Assembly (NCBI GenBank): GCA_944321085.1
Contig: CALUJY010000004.1
Location: forward strand, 171,406 to 235,405
DNA length: 64,000 bases
Source: an uncultured Barnesiella sp.
GTDB taxonomy: Bacteria > Bacteroidota > Bacteroidia > Bacteroidales > Barnesiellaceae_A
Reading direction: 5' to 3'
The notes beneath the pieces were generated by a model that was given only the letters and a program-made list of their open reading frames with translations, was not told the DNA's origin and ran no database searches. Of the stretch, positions 8,416-17,161 are shown in pieces (the stretch's first letter is position 1; every line of letters begins with the position of its first letter). The position numbers and the translations under genes were made by a program.

Positions 8416-10557
8416 TTATGGTTGTGTCGCACCGGCTGTCGTGGGTCGTACGTTGCTATGCGGCGTCTCTTGGGCATGCCATGCCCCACTTGTGCCTATA
8501 TTATGGCATGGAATACACAGTCGGCGGCATTCCTCTTGCAACAGGGTAGCGCGGTCGGGATAGATAGCGGCAGCCAATACCACATGTTGCACATCGAAGC
8601 TGCGACATAAGTCACTTATTTTTCCGCGGTATCCTTCGGTAATGATGGCATGGTCTATCGTCATTTTCGTCTCTCTTTGCTGGTAACGAAGGGCATCGTC
8701 GCTCACCCATAAGAGGCGTAAACCGTAGTATGAAATGAAGGGTAAATCTGCATAGAGCCGACGTGTTGCAAGAGTGTCGCCGGGAACAATTCTGCGGGCG
8801 CATATATCATAACGCATCCGCATTTCTGTCCCGATGCGAGGTATCCCCGGTGTGGTATCGGTCGAGATGATGAGGCAGTTGCGTTCGCTGTCGTTCATCA
8901 ATAATGTCGTGCTGCGGCTTGTCGTAGGTACGATGCAGTGAGAAGGTATGCAGCGCATACTCTCGTAGAGATACAATCCTTGCAATGCAATCGCAATGCC
9001 CAGCGCAACAGGCAGCCATCGCAATCGGCGTTCTTGCAACATCCGCCACACGACGTAGAGTAGTGACATATAGCATACAACCGCGGGCAGTGTTATCCAC
9101 ACGTCGGTTATCACCGCGCCCGGCAGTGACGCTACCGTATCGGCTCCGTTTGTCAGCAGCGTAGTCAGCCATTCGGCGACGGCTGCAAGTACGCCATGGG
9201 GCAGGTGCATGGCTGCGACAGCTTGTGTAAGTAGTGATACAACGATAGGAAGGGGCAGTAACGGTGTCAACACAATATTGGCAAGCAAGCCCCACACCGG
9301 AATATAGTGGAAATAGAAGGCTGCAAGTATTGTCGTGGCTGCTTGTGCGGCTATCGAAACGGCCAAGAGCCCCGATACCCATGTGAGCAGTGCATGTCGG
9401 CACTCTATACGCCTTGCCACATCTATATGCGGTGCCAGCAACACGATACCTGTCACGGCAGCATAGCTGAGCTGGAACCCTATATCGAAAAGCTGTTGCG
9501 GAGCTATGGCGAGTATGAAAGTTGCCGACCCGCATAGCGCATTGAGCGTGCTGTTGCGACGGTTCAGTATCTGCGCTACACCTATAAAGGTAGCCATGAT
9601 GCACGCTCGCGTCACCGATGGCGATAGCCCTGTCACAAAAGCATATACCCATAGCAGTATAATGGTGGCGATGCCGCGTAACCAGCGCAGTGGAGTGGCG
9701 CGGAGCGGATAGAACAACAGCCACAGCACAAAAGCGATGATGCCCGTATGTAGTCCGCTCACGGCAAGCATGTGCGACAAACCCGCTGCCGAGAAACATT
9801 CGCGTGCCGTCTCGGGAATATCGTTCTTGTACCCCCATATCACGGCGGCGAGTAAGGCGGCATTTTCGTCGCTCAGTCCTATGTCGTAGAGCGACTGTAC
9901 GCAAGCGTGTTGCAAGCGTTGGGCATAGTCGTATATTCCCGGTCTGTCGGTACGGGTCGATAACTGCCACTCGTCGTCGCGCAGGTATTGGCTCTGCGTG
10001 ATACCTTCGAGTTGCATATATCGGGCAAAATCGAAGGCATACGGCAGTTCGGGCGGCTCTATGCGTCGCAATGCCGGCCGAAACAGGATAAGGTCGCCCC
10101 GTTGCAACTGTGAGGCGGTATAAGAGGGCTTGAAGTAGAGCAGTACCGGCAAGGCAGCTGTGTGCATTGCCGTGTCGTCGTCGGTTGCCACGATAAGGGC
10201 GCGAGCCTGCAATGTATGGCTGTGTGCGGCGGGTTGCTCCTCGATACGAGCCACGGCAATGGTCGAATCACCCATAGGAGGCAGCTCCGTCGGGCAGCGC
10301 GATGCTTCCATGGCAACCATGCCCGTACACAACATAGCCGCCGTGATGGCTATCCCGAGACTGTAACGACGTATCGTCGAGAGCGGCGCCTTGCCGCTCG
10401 CAACGTATATAGCGGTCGCCACGAGAGCTATTCCGCCGCATAGATAGGCGGCAAAATCCGAGGGAAAGGCATTTTGCAAGGCAATGCCTGCCGTAAGCGG
10501 CAGTACGAGCCGAGCAAAAGGGGCGTGCGCTATGGTGAGGCGAGGTACAGGTTGCAT
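8416..10557 (-). CDS. comEC: ComEC/Rec2-family DNA uptake channel protein
   Basis: 713 residues with many hydrophobic helices. An N-terminal DUF4131-like part is followed by the Competence domain (GLSHMLAVSGLHTGIIAF, GLSPSVTRACIMA) and a C-terminal cytosolic or periplasmic region of about 130 residues. ComEC is the inner-membrane pore for single-stranded DNA during natural transformation. The C-terminal part resembles the metallo-beta-lactamase-like domain of ComEC but I see no HxHxDH metal motif, so it is probably non-catalytic. The start at 10557 is preferred over the in-frame 10686 because the TATATTTG -7 element (10651-10658) lies downstream of the latter. Confidence 0.9.
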   Translation of the reverse strand: MQPVPRLTIAHAPFARLVLPLTAGIALQNAFPSDFAAYLCGGIALVATAIYVASGKAPLSTIRRYSLGIAITAAMLCTGMVAMEASRCPTELPPMGDSTIAVARIEEQPAAHSHTLQARALIVATDDDTAMHTAALPVLLYFKPSYTASQLQRGDLILFRPALRRIEPPELPYAFDFARYMQLEGITQSQYLRDDEWQLSTRTDRPGIYDYAQRLQHACVQSLYDIGLSDENAALLAAVIWGYKNDIPETARECFSAAGLSHMLAVSGLHTGIIAFVLWLLFYPLRATPLRWLRGIATIILLWVYAFVTGLSPSVTRACIMATFIGVAQILNRRNSTLNALCGSATFILAIAPQQLFDIGFQLSYAAVTGIVLLAPHIDVARRIECRHALLTWVSGLLAVSIAAQAATTILAAFYFHYIPVWGLLANIVLTPLLPLPIVVSLLTQAVAAMHLPHGVLAAVAEWLTTLLTNGADTVASLPGAVITDVWITLPAVVCYMSLLYVVWRMLQERRLRWLPVALGIAIALQGLYLYESMRCIPSHCIVPTTSRSTTLLMNDSERNCLIISTDTTPGIPRIGTEMRMRYDICARRIVPGDTLATRRLYADLPFISYYGLRLLWVSDDALRYQQRETKMTIDHAIITEGYRGKISDLCRSFDVQHVVLAAAIYPDRATLLQEECRRLCIPCHNIGTSGAWHAQETPHSNVRPTTAGATQP

Positions 10558-10650
10558 GATTCTCTTCTCTCTGCTGTACGGGCTGTCGCATCCTATCGTG
10601 TCGGTGTGCAGCTCTGCAAGCTCTTTCGTGTCGTAATGGCGAAGATAATG

Positions 10651-10658
10651 CAAATATA
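10651..10658 (-). promoter_or_regulatory. Promoter -7 element of comEC
   Basis: TATATTTG on the minus strand, 93 bases ahead of the chosen comEC start. Confidence 0.55.
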
Positions 10659-10732
10659 TGGTATTTCGCTTTTCTTCTTTTGCCATATTGCCGGTTGTCT
10701 CATTATTGCATCTCTCTTCTCCGGCAGTGCAT

Positions 10733-10740
10733 CATCTTTG
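10733..10740 (+). promoter_or_regulatory. Possible -7 element of the repeat-protein gene
   Basis: CATCTTTG differs from TAnnTTTG by one base and lies 33 bases before the ATG at 10774, divergent from the comEC promoter. Confidence 0.35.
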
Positions 10741-10773
10741 CACCATGACCTGTAACATGACAATACGCAATTT

Positions 10774-11361
10774 ATGAAACAAAAACAGTATCGACTCGAA
10801 GCCCCTTGGGGCGATTTGTTTTCGGCCTCTGTCGGATGCGTCGGCAAGCTCCTTCCCGGTTGCGACCGATTAGACCGTCTTGTACATACAGTCAATGGTA
10901 TAGCCCGAGCTGCCGAGTCGCTCGATGCCGGGTGCGCCTCTCTCCTCGACGATTGTCGCGAAACCTTTTTATGGCTCATTCCCCGTTGCGGCAAGATAGG
11001 GCATTTGGTCAATGCTGCCCGTTGCATAGCCCGTGTGATGCGTCGTTTCGGGCTCGATTGGGCGTCGTTGCTCGACGAGTGCCGTCGCCGGCTTTTGCAA
11101 CTCTTGCCCGAGTGTGAAGACCTTGCGGCAGCCGTGCGCGTCATGGACTGTATTGTATCCATAGCTCCGCTTGTCGCCGTTGCCGACGACGAAGCCGCTC
11201 CTTGTCCCGACGAAGCCGACAACATCGGTAAGTCGCGTCGTGTGACGTCGGCCTCTGTTGCGTCACGTATCATAGAGCTGCCTTGCAACCCCCTGCAAGC
11301 TCCGGCTATGGCAAGGGAGCGCAGCGGTACGCCTTGTTTGATGTGTGGTGACCGACCATAA
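10774..11361 (+). CDS. Unrecognised protein with three 42-residue tandem repeats
   Basis: 195 residues, no signal peptide, no family recognised. Residues 15-56, 57-98 and 99-140 are three repeats of exactly 42 residues. Each has P-x-C (P28/C30, P70/C72, P112/C114) and a hydrophobic position 15 residues after the Pro (I43, I85, I127); repeats 2 and 3 both open LLD(D/E)CR. Predicted character is amphipathic helical, rich in Leu, Arg and Cys (12 Cys in all). The tail (about 141-195) is low in structure and ends CLMCGDRP. The gene is flanked by a near-consensus promoter and a strong terminator and lies between divergent comEC and the convergent glyS operon. It could be a helical-repeat scaffold or metal/thiol protein; function is unknown. 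The antisense frame is low-complexity, which favours this strand as coding. Confidence 0.65.
   Translation: MKQKQYRLEAPWGDLFSASVGCVGKLLPGCDRLDRLVHTVNGIARAAESLDAGCASLLDDCRETFLWLIPRCGKIGHLVNAARCIARVMRRFGLDWASLLDECRRRLLQLLPECEDLAAAVRVMDCIVSIAPLVAVADDEAAPCPDEADNIGKSRRVTSASVASRIIELPCNPLQAPAMARERSGTPCLMCGDRP
10816..11193 (+). repeat. Three in-frame 126-base coding repeats
   Basis: Units at 10816-10941, 10942-11067 and 11068-11193 encode the 42-residue repeats. The relation is visible in the protein (LLDDCR / LLDECR, PxC, (C/G)IxR or CIxS) while the DNA has diverged, so the duplication is old. Confidence 0.7.
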
Positions 11362-11362
11362 A

Positions 11363-11397
11363 AAACGCCGCAGACCCTTTGGACGGCTGCGGCGTTT
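11363..11397. terminator. Bidirectional terminator between convergent genes
   Basis: AAACGCCGCAG (11363-11373) pairs with CTGCGGCGTTT (11387-11397). The T run is stronger on the minus strand, where it would end the glyS-lemA-FKBP transcript; it starts two bases after the repeat-protein stop codon. Confidence 0.8.
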
Positions 11398-11419
11398 ATG
11401 ACGGAGGGATATTCCTCTC

Positions 11420-12007
11420 TTAGTTAACAGGTTTTTCAAGTCCCGGGATACCGCGAAACTTAATATCGAATACCAATGTCGTGTAGGGTAACAATATATC
11501 CGATTTAACCTCTGCCCCGTAGCCGCAGTCTTGCGGAATGATTACCTCGCAATGGTCGCCCACGCGCATGTTGGTAAGGGCAATGACCCATCCCTTCACA
11601 TTATCCGACAGTTTGCTGCGGTAGATGCTGTCGGCCGGTTCGGTATTGTCGAAAGAGTCGTCGAACACGACGCCTTCGTATGTCTTACCTTCATATATCA
11701 CATCGACGTAGCTCGTAGAGAAAGGGCTCATCGAGTCGGCGGTGAGGGCACGGTCGTTATACCAGCGCATAAGTATCGTCGACATCGGATCCCATGTAGG
11801 AGTTACGCGTGTATATACAAGGTTTCCTTGGGCATCGGTCTCGGCATATTTTTCTTCAAAAAATGCAGTATTTTTCTCGCGCCAATCTTGATAGATAACC
11901 CAGTAGTTCTTGGCTTCTTCTTCGTCTTTGTCATCTTTGCACGATACAAATACGGGTACTGCAACAAGTAGGGCAACGAGGGGCACCAAATATTTGCTTA
12001 TCTTCAT
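11420..12007 (-). CDS. FKBP-type peptidyl-prolyl isomerase lipoprotein
   Basis: 195 residues. The lipoprotein signal peptide ends at VFVSC (lipobox Cys about residue 23) and is followed by an acidic DDKDEEE linker. The FKBP domain occupies the C-terminal half: VIYEGKTYEGVVFDDSF, KGWVIALTNMRVGDHCEV, IPQDCGYG, LVFDIKFRGI. It should catalyse prolyl isomerisation of exported proteins at the membrane or periplasm. The start at 12007 gives a proper signal peptide; 12046 would add 13 charged residues. It is third in the glyS-lemA operon (52 bases after lemA). Confidence 0.88.
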   Translation of the reverse strand: MKISKYLVPLVALLVAVPVFVSCKDDKDEEEAKNYWVIYQDWREKNTAFFEEKYAETDAQGNLVYTRVTPTWDPMSTILMRWYNDRALTADSMSPFSTSYVDVIYEGKTYEGVVFDDSFDNTEPADSIYRSKLSDNVKGWVIALTNMRVGDHCEVIIPQDCGYGAEVKSDILLPYTTLVFDIKFRGIPGLEKPVN

Positions 12008-12059
12008 ATCTTTATGCTTCGGTTTCACGGTTTTATTTAATCTCACACGGCGCCGCTGT

Positions 12060-12647
12060 TCAGAATTTCACTTCGGGAGCCTTTTCGCTGCCCTCTTCGG
12101 CGGTAAATTGCGGCTTGGCTTCGAAGCCGAAAATCTTAGCCGTGATGATACCCGGGAACTTGCGCAGCATGGCGTTGTATTTTGCCACCATGTCGCTGTA
12201 ACGGGTACGTTCGGTTGAGATGCGGTTTTCTGTCCCTTCGAGTTGGGCTTGCAGCTCTATGAATTGCTGGCTGGCTTTCAGGTCGGGATAGTTTTCTGTG
12301 ATAGAGAGCAGGCGTCCCAGAGCTTGTGAAAGCTCGCCTTGCGCCTCTTGGAAACGTTGCATGCTCTCGGCATCGAGCGACGTTGCGTCCACGGTCATTT
12401 GCGTGGCTTTGGCGCGGGCTGCCGTTACAGCTTCGAGAGTCTCCGACTCGTGGGTGGTATAACCTTTCACCGTATTCACGAGGTTGGGTATGAGGTCGGC
12501 GCGGCGTTGGTATTGGTTTTCAACCTTAGCCCATTGGGCATTGACATTCTCTTCTGCCTCTACCATGCTGTTATAGCTGCACGACGAGAATGCGAGCGCC
12601 ATGCCTATGGCGGCGATGGCAAGAGCGGCAATCTTGGGTAACTTCAT
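12060..12647 (-). CDS. lemA: LemA family protein
   Basis: 195 residues with an N-terminal membrane anchor or lipoprotein-type signal (AFSSC) and then the LemA helical bundle (VEAEENVNAQWAKVENQYQR, LIPNLVNTVKGY, LLSITENYPDLKA, ISTERTRYSDMVAKYNAMLRKFPG). LemA proteins are conserved membrane-associated helical proteins of unsettled function, often linked to envelope stress or protease partners. Here it lies between glyS and an FKBP isomerase on the same strand, without the TPM-domain gene that often accompanies it. Confidence 0.92.
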   Translation of the reverse strand: MKLPKIAALAIAAIGMALAFSSCSYNSMVEAEENVNAQWAKVENQYQRRADLIPNLVNTVKGYTTHESETLEAVTAARAKATQMTVDATSLDAESMQRFQEAQGELSQALGRLLSITENYPDLKASQQFIELQAQLEGTENRISTERTRYSDMVAKYNAMLRKFPGIITAKIFGFEAKPQFTAEEGSEKAPEVKF

Positions 12648-12676
12648 GTTGTCTTAGTGGTTATAGGGTTACAAGT

Positions 12677-14224
12677 TTAGTCTTCGGCGATTTTTTGCAA
12701 CAGTTTGCTGAAACTTACTTTCTCGCCTATCAACGATTTCAGGTCGGCAATGGCCACGCGTGTCTGCTCCATGCTGTCGCGGTCGCGCAGTGTTACGGTG
12801 TTGTCTTCGAGTGTCTGGTGGTCTACCGTGATGCAATAGGGAGTACCTATGGCATCTTGGCGGCGATAACGCTTGCCTATCGAGTCTTTCTCGTCATATT
12901 GGCAGCGATAGTCGTAGCGCAGCATACGGATAATTTCTTCGGCCTTTTCGGGCAGTCCGTCTTTGCGTACAAGGGGCAGTACAGCCGCTTTTACGGGCGC
13001 AAGGGCTGCCGGCAGACGTAGTACTACACGGGTCTCGCCGCCGTCGAGATTCTCTTCGGCATAAGCCGCGGCCATTACGCTCAGGAACATGCGGTCTACA
13101 CCTATCGAGGTCTCTATGACATAGGGCGTGTACGACTCTTTCAGCTCGGGGTCGAAATATTGTATCTTCTTGCCAGAATATTTTTCGTGGTTGCCGAGGT
13201 CGAAGTTGGTGCGTGAGTGTATGCCCTCGACCTCTTTGAAGCCGAAAGGCATCTCGAACTCTATGTCGGTAGCTGCATTGGCATAGTGTGCCAGCTTCTC
13301 GTGGTCGTGGAAACGATATTTTTCGTCGCCCAACCCGAGTGCTTTATGCCAGCGCAAGCGTATCTCTTTCCATTTGGCAAACCATTGCAGCTCTTCGCCC
13401 GGACGTACGAAGAATTGCATTTCCATCTGCTCGAATTCGCGCATGCGGAAGATGAATTGTCGTGCCACTATCTCGTTGCGGAACGCTTTGCCTATCTGTG
13501 CGATACCGAAAGGAATGCGCATACGTCCCGTTTTCTGTACATTGAGGAAATTGACGAAAATGCCTTGTGCCGTCTCGGGACGCAGGTACACTTTCATTGC
13601 TCCGTCGGCGGTAGAACCCATTTCGGTAGAGAACATCAGGTTGAATTGCCGTACGTCAGTCCAGTTTTTGGTACCGCTTATCGGGCATACGATTTCGTTG
13701 TCTATGATGATTTGGCGTAGTTCATCGAGGTCCATATCGTTCATCGCCTTGGCATAGCGGGCGTGCAGGGCGTCGCGTTTGGCTATGTGCTCTTGTACGC
13801 GCGGATTGGTGGCGCGGAACATCGCCTCGTCGAACTGCTCGCCGAAACGCTTGCGTGCTTTCTCCACCTCTTTGTCTATCTTCTCGTCCATCTTGGCGAT
13901 GCAATCCTCTATCAGCACATCGGCGCGGTAACGTTTCTTCGAGTCGCGGTTGTCTATAAGAGGGTCGTTGAAGGCATCGACGTGCCCCGAGGCCTTCCAT
14001 ATCGTCGGATGCATGAAGATGGCCGAGTCGATGCCCACGATGTTTTCGTGCAGCAGCGTCATACTGTCCCACCAATAACGCTTGATGTTGTTTTTCAGCT
14101 CCACGCCCATCTGACCGTAGTCGTAAACAGCGGCGAGGCCGTCGTATATTTCACTCGAAGGGAATACGAACCCATATTCTTTGCAATGAGAAACGATTTT
14201 CTTGAAAACGTCTTCCTGTGCCAT
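12677..14224 (-). CDS. glyS: Glycyl-tRNA synthetase, single-chain class II type
   Basis: 515 residues, the dimeric eukaryote/Bacteroidetes type rather than the alpha2-beta2 bacterial type. Class II motifs are visible: FNLMFSTEMG then YLRPETAQGIFVNF (motif 2 region), MRIPFGIAQIGKAFRNEI, and SIGVDRMFLSVMAAAY (motif 3). The C-terminal anticodon-binding domain covers about residues 410-505. It charges tRNA-Gly in the cytoplasm. First gene of a minus-strand cluster with lemA (29-base gap) and the FKBP lipoprotein. Confidence 0.96.
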   Translation of the reverse strand: MAQEDVFKKIVSHCKEYGFVFPSSEIYDGLAAVYDYGQMGVELKNNIKRYWWDSMTLLHENIVGIDSAIFMHPTIWKASGHVDAFNDPLIDNRDSKKRYRADVLIEDCIAKMDEKIDKEVEKARKRFGEQFDEAMFRATNPRVQEHIAKRDALHARYAKAMNDMDLDELRQIIIDNEIVCPISGTKNWTDVRQFNLMFSTEMGSTADGAMKVYLRPETAQGIFVNFLNVQKTGRMRIPFGIAQIGKAFRNEIVARQFIFRMREFEQMEMQFFVRPGEELQWFAKWKEIRLRWHKALGLGDEKYRFHDHEKLAHYANAATDIEFEMPFGFKEVEGIHSRTNFDLGNHEKYSGKKIQYFDPELKESYTPYVIETSIGVDRMFLSVMAAAYAEENLDGGETRVVLRLPAALAPVKAAVLPLVRKDGLPEKAEEIIRMLRYDYRCQYDEKDSIGKRYRRQDAIGTPYCITVDHQTLEDNTVTLRDRDSMEQTRVAIADLKSLIGEKVSFSKLLQKIAED

Positions 14225-14324
14225 GTCTTTTTGGTTTTATTTTTTTCTTGTCTTAAAGAGTGTTCGGGCGGAGTTCCCGCTCAAATTAAAGCGCAAAGTA
14301 AGTGATTTTTTTCGATTTAATTTG

Positions 14325-14332
14325 TATTTTTG
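14325..14332 (+). promoter_or_regulatory. Promoter -7 element of the topoisomerase gene
   Basis: TATTTTTG followed by C, a match to TAnnTTTG. It places transcription start near 14340, downstream of the longest possible start codon (14302), so translation must begin later, at 14452. Confidence 0.6.
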
Positions 14333-14451
14333 CAGTGGCATGTTTGCCGGGAGGTACAAAAAAAGCTAAAATGCCTCTTGCTGCCCGCCCTTTCCCGAGG
14401 ACGGCGTTATTTCTCCCGGTTCTTGCTCCACTCCAATACCTGATACCATCA

Positions 14452-17112
14452 ATGAGCGACGAAGAAGAAAAAGAGAAAGATAATATCCCCGGCGATGAGG
14501 AATTGCCCCGCAATGAGGCCGGTGGCGATGTTACACGCCGCGTGCCGGTGCCCGAGCGCGGCGACGTGAAGTACCAACTATCGGGCATGTACCGTAACTG
14601 GTTTCTCGAATATGCCTCGTATGTCATACTCGAACGTGCCGTGCCGCACATCGCCGACGGCTTGAAGCCTGTGCAGCGGCGCATTTTGCATGCCATGAAG
14701 CTGCTCGACGACGGACGTTACAACAAGGTGGCGAACATCATAGGTTCTACCATGCAGTTCCACCCGCACGGCGATGCCTCGATAGGCGACGCGCTGGTGC
14801 AGATGGGGCAGAAAGAGTTGCTCATAGATTGTCAGGGAAACTGGGGTAACATACTTACCGGCGACAGCGCGGCTGCCCCGCGTTACATCGAGGCGCGCCT
14901 CTCGAAGTTTGCCGTCGAGGTCGTGTTCAGTCCTAAAATCACCGAGTGGCAACTCTCTTACGACGGCAGGAAAAACGAGCCGGTGACACTGCCCGTGAAA
15001 TTCCCGTTGCTTTTGGCGCAAGGTGCCGAAGGCATTGCCGTAGGTCTTTCATCGAAGATACTCCCGCACAACTTCAACGAGATACTCGACGCCGCCATCG
15101 CTTACTTGCGGGGCGAGCCCTTTGAATTGTATCCCGACTTCAAAACGGGCGGCTACATAGATGTGTCGCGCTATAACGACGGCGAACGGGGCGGACGTGT
15201 GAAAGTGCGCGCCAAGATTGAGAAGATAGACAATCGTACGCTTGCCATCACCGAAATACCCTACGGGAAGACCACACAGACGCTCATAGAGTCGATTCTG
15301 AAAGCACAAGAGAAAAACAAGATAAAGATACGCAAGGTCGACGACAATACGGCGGCTCATGCCGAGATACTGATACACCTGCAACCGGGCGTTTCGTCCG
15401 ACAAGTCGATAGATGCCCTCTATGCCTTTACCGACTGCGAGGTGAGCCTGTCGCCCAACTGCTGCGTCATCGACGACGAGAAGCCCCACTTCCTCTCGGT
15501 GAGCGATGTGTTGCGCCGCAGCGTAGAGCACACGCGCGAGCTGCTGCGACAAGAGTTGGAGATAAAGTTGGGCGAGTTGCAAGAGACGTTGCTCTTCGCT
15601 TCGTTGGAGAAAATATTTATAGAAGAACGCATCTATAAAGACCGCGAGTTCGAGGAAAGCCGTTCTATGGACGAGGCTGTGACGCACATAGACCGTCGGC
15701 TCGAACCCTTCAAGCCCCAGTTTATCCGCGAGGTGACCACCGACGATATACTCCGCCTCATGGAGATAAAGATGGCGCGCATTTTGCGTTTCAATTCGGT
15801 CAAAGCCGACAACTTCATCGCTGCGCAACGCGAACGCATTGCCGAGACCGAGCATCATCTGGAAACACTTACCGACTATACCATAGCGTGGTATGCACAC
15901 CTGAAAGAGACCTACGGGCAGCATTTCCCGCGGCTCACCGAGATACGCAATTTCGATACCATCGAGGCCACAAAAGTGGTAGAGGCTACCGAGAAACTCT
16001 ACCTCAACCGCGAAGAGGGCTTTATGGGTACTGGGTTGCAACGCGACGAGAAGGCCGAGTATGTGAGCAACTGCTCCGATATCGACGATATTATCATCTT
16101 CTATAAAGACGGCCGCTATACGGTGGTGAAGGTGAGCGAGAAACAGTTTGTGGGAAAGAACATACTGCACCTTGCCGTATTCAAGAAAAACGATGTCCGT
16201 ACTATTTATAACGTGATATATCGCGATGGTAAGGAGGGTATGTTGTTCATGAAGCGTTTTGCCGTAACGGGTGTGACGCGCGACAAGGTATATGACCTTA
16301 CGCAAGGGAAACCGGGGTCGAAAATCGTGTGGTTTACAGCCAACCCCAACGGCGAGGCCGAGATACTGAAAGTGGTATTCAAGCCCAAACCACGCATGAA
16401 ATCGCTATATACCGAGATAGATTTCGGCAAGCTGGCTATCAAGGGGCGTGCGTCGATGGGTAATATCGTCACGCGCAACGAGGTACAGAAAATTTCGCTC
16501 AAAGAACGCGGAGGTTCTACCCTCGGCGGCCGCATGGTATGGTTCGACCGCGATGTGCTGCGCCTCAACTACGACGGACGCGGCGAATGCCTCGGAGAGT
16601 TTCATAATGGCGACGCGGTGTTGGTGGTGCTCGACAATGGCGACTTCTACACTACCAATTTCGACCTTACCAATCACTACGAACCCAACATACTGTTGAT
16701 AGAGAAATTCGATGCCGATCTCGTATGGACGGTTGCCCTCTACGATGCCGACCAGCAAGGGTATCCCTATCTGAAACGCTTCAAGATGGAACCATCGGCA
16801 CGCAAACAGAACTTCCTCGGCGAGAATCCCGCCTCGACGCTTATTCTGTATAGTCGTGAATCGTATCCCCGCATAGAGGTGCGCTTCGGCGGCAATGATG
16901 CCTTCCGTGAGCCTTTGGCCATAGAGGCGGCCGACTTTATCGGCGTGAAGAGCTTCCGCGCCAAAGGAAAGCGGCTCACCACCTATACCGTGGAGGCGAT
17001 TGCCGAATTGGAGCCGTTGCGGCATGATGAGCCTGCCGAGGAGTCGCCTGTTTTGCCCGATGAGGAATCTGCCGACGGGCAAATGTCGCTCTTCCTTCCC
17101 GATGCCGAATAG
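14452..17112 (+). CDS. parC: DNA topoisomerase IV subunit A (ParC-type)
   Basis: 886 residues. The breakage-reunion domain begins near residue 45 (YRNWFLEYASYVILERAVPHI, DGLKPVQRRILHAM) and contains AAAPRYIEARLSKFA with the catalytic Tyr that forms the phosphotyrosyl DNA link. The C-terminal part is a beta-pinwheel; no QRRGGKG GyrA box is seen, which favours topoisomerase IV (decatenation) over gyrase. ParE is not in the window. The acidic N-terminus (MSDEEEKEKD) and the promoter at 14325 fix the start. Followed after 49 bases by two envelope genes on the same strand. Confidence 0.9.
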   Translation: MSDEEEKEKDNIPGDEELPRNEAGGDVTRRVPVPERGDVKYQLSGMYRNWFLEYASYVILERAVPHIADGLKPVQRRILHAMKLLDDGRYNKVANIIGSTMQFHPHGDASIGDALVQMGQKELLIDCQGNWGNILTGDSAAAPRYIEARLSKFAVEVVFSPKITEWQLSYDGRKNEPVTLPVKFPLLLAQGAEGIAVGLSSKILPHNFNEILDAAIAYLRGEPFELYPDFKTGGYIDVSRYNDGERGGRVKVRAKIEKIDNRTLAITEIPYGKTTQTLIESILKAQEKNKIKIRKVDDNTAAHAEILIHLQPGVSSDKSIDALYAFTDCEVSLSPNCCVIDDEKPHFLSVSDVLRRSVEHTRELLRQELEIKLGELQETLLFASLEKIFIEERIYKDREFEESRSMDEAVTHIDRRLEPFKPQFIREVTTDDILRLMEIKMARILRFNSVKADNFIAAQRERIAETEHHLETLTDYTIAWYAHLKETYGQHFPRLTEIRNFDTIEATKVVEATEKLYLNREEGFMGTGLQRDEKAEYVSNCSDIDDIIIFYKDGRYTVVKVSEKQFVGKNILHLAVFKKNDVRTIYNVIYRDGKEGMLFMKRFAVTGVTRDKVYDLTQGKPGSKIVWFTANPNGEAEILKVVFKPKPRMKSLYTEIDFGKLAIKGRASMGNIVTRNEVQKISLKERGGSTLGGRMVWFDRDVLRLNYDGRGECLGEFHNGDAVLVVLDNGDFYTTNFDLTNHYEPNILLIEKFDADLVWTVALYDADQQGYPYLKRFKMEPSARKQNFLGENPASTLILYSRESYPRIEVRFGGNDAFREPLAIEAADFIGVKSFRAKGKRLTTYTVEAIAELEPLRHDEPAEESPVLPDEESADGQMSLFLPDAE

Positions 17113-17161
17113 CGGTATCGAGTGCGACAACAATAGAATTGCAGTACGTAAGTAAAAATAT

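Noticed and set aside
10593..11288. 231-codon minus-strand frame opposite the 42-residue repeat gene
   Set aside because: Ser/Arg/Ala low-complexity sequence; the plus-strand frame shows true repeats, a promoter-like element and a terminator.
15049..16305. 418-codon minus-strand frame inside parC
   Set aside because: Antisense to intact topoisomerase motifs; no start context or family resemblance.
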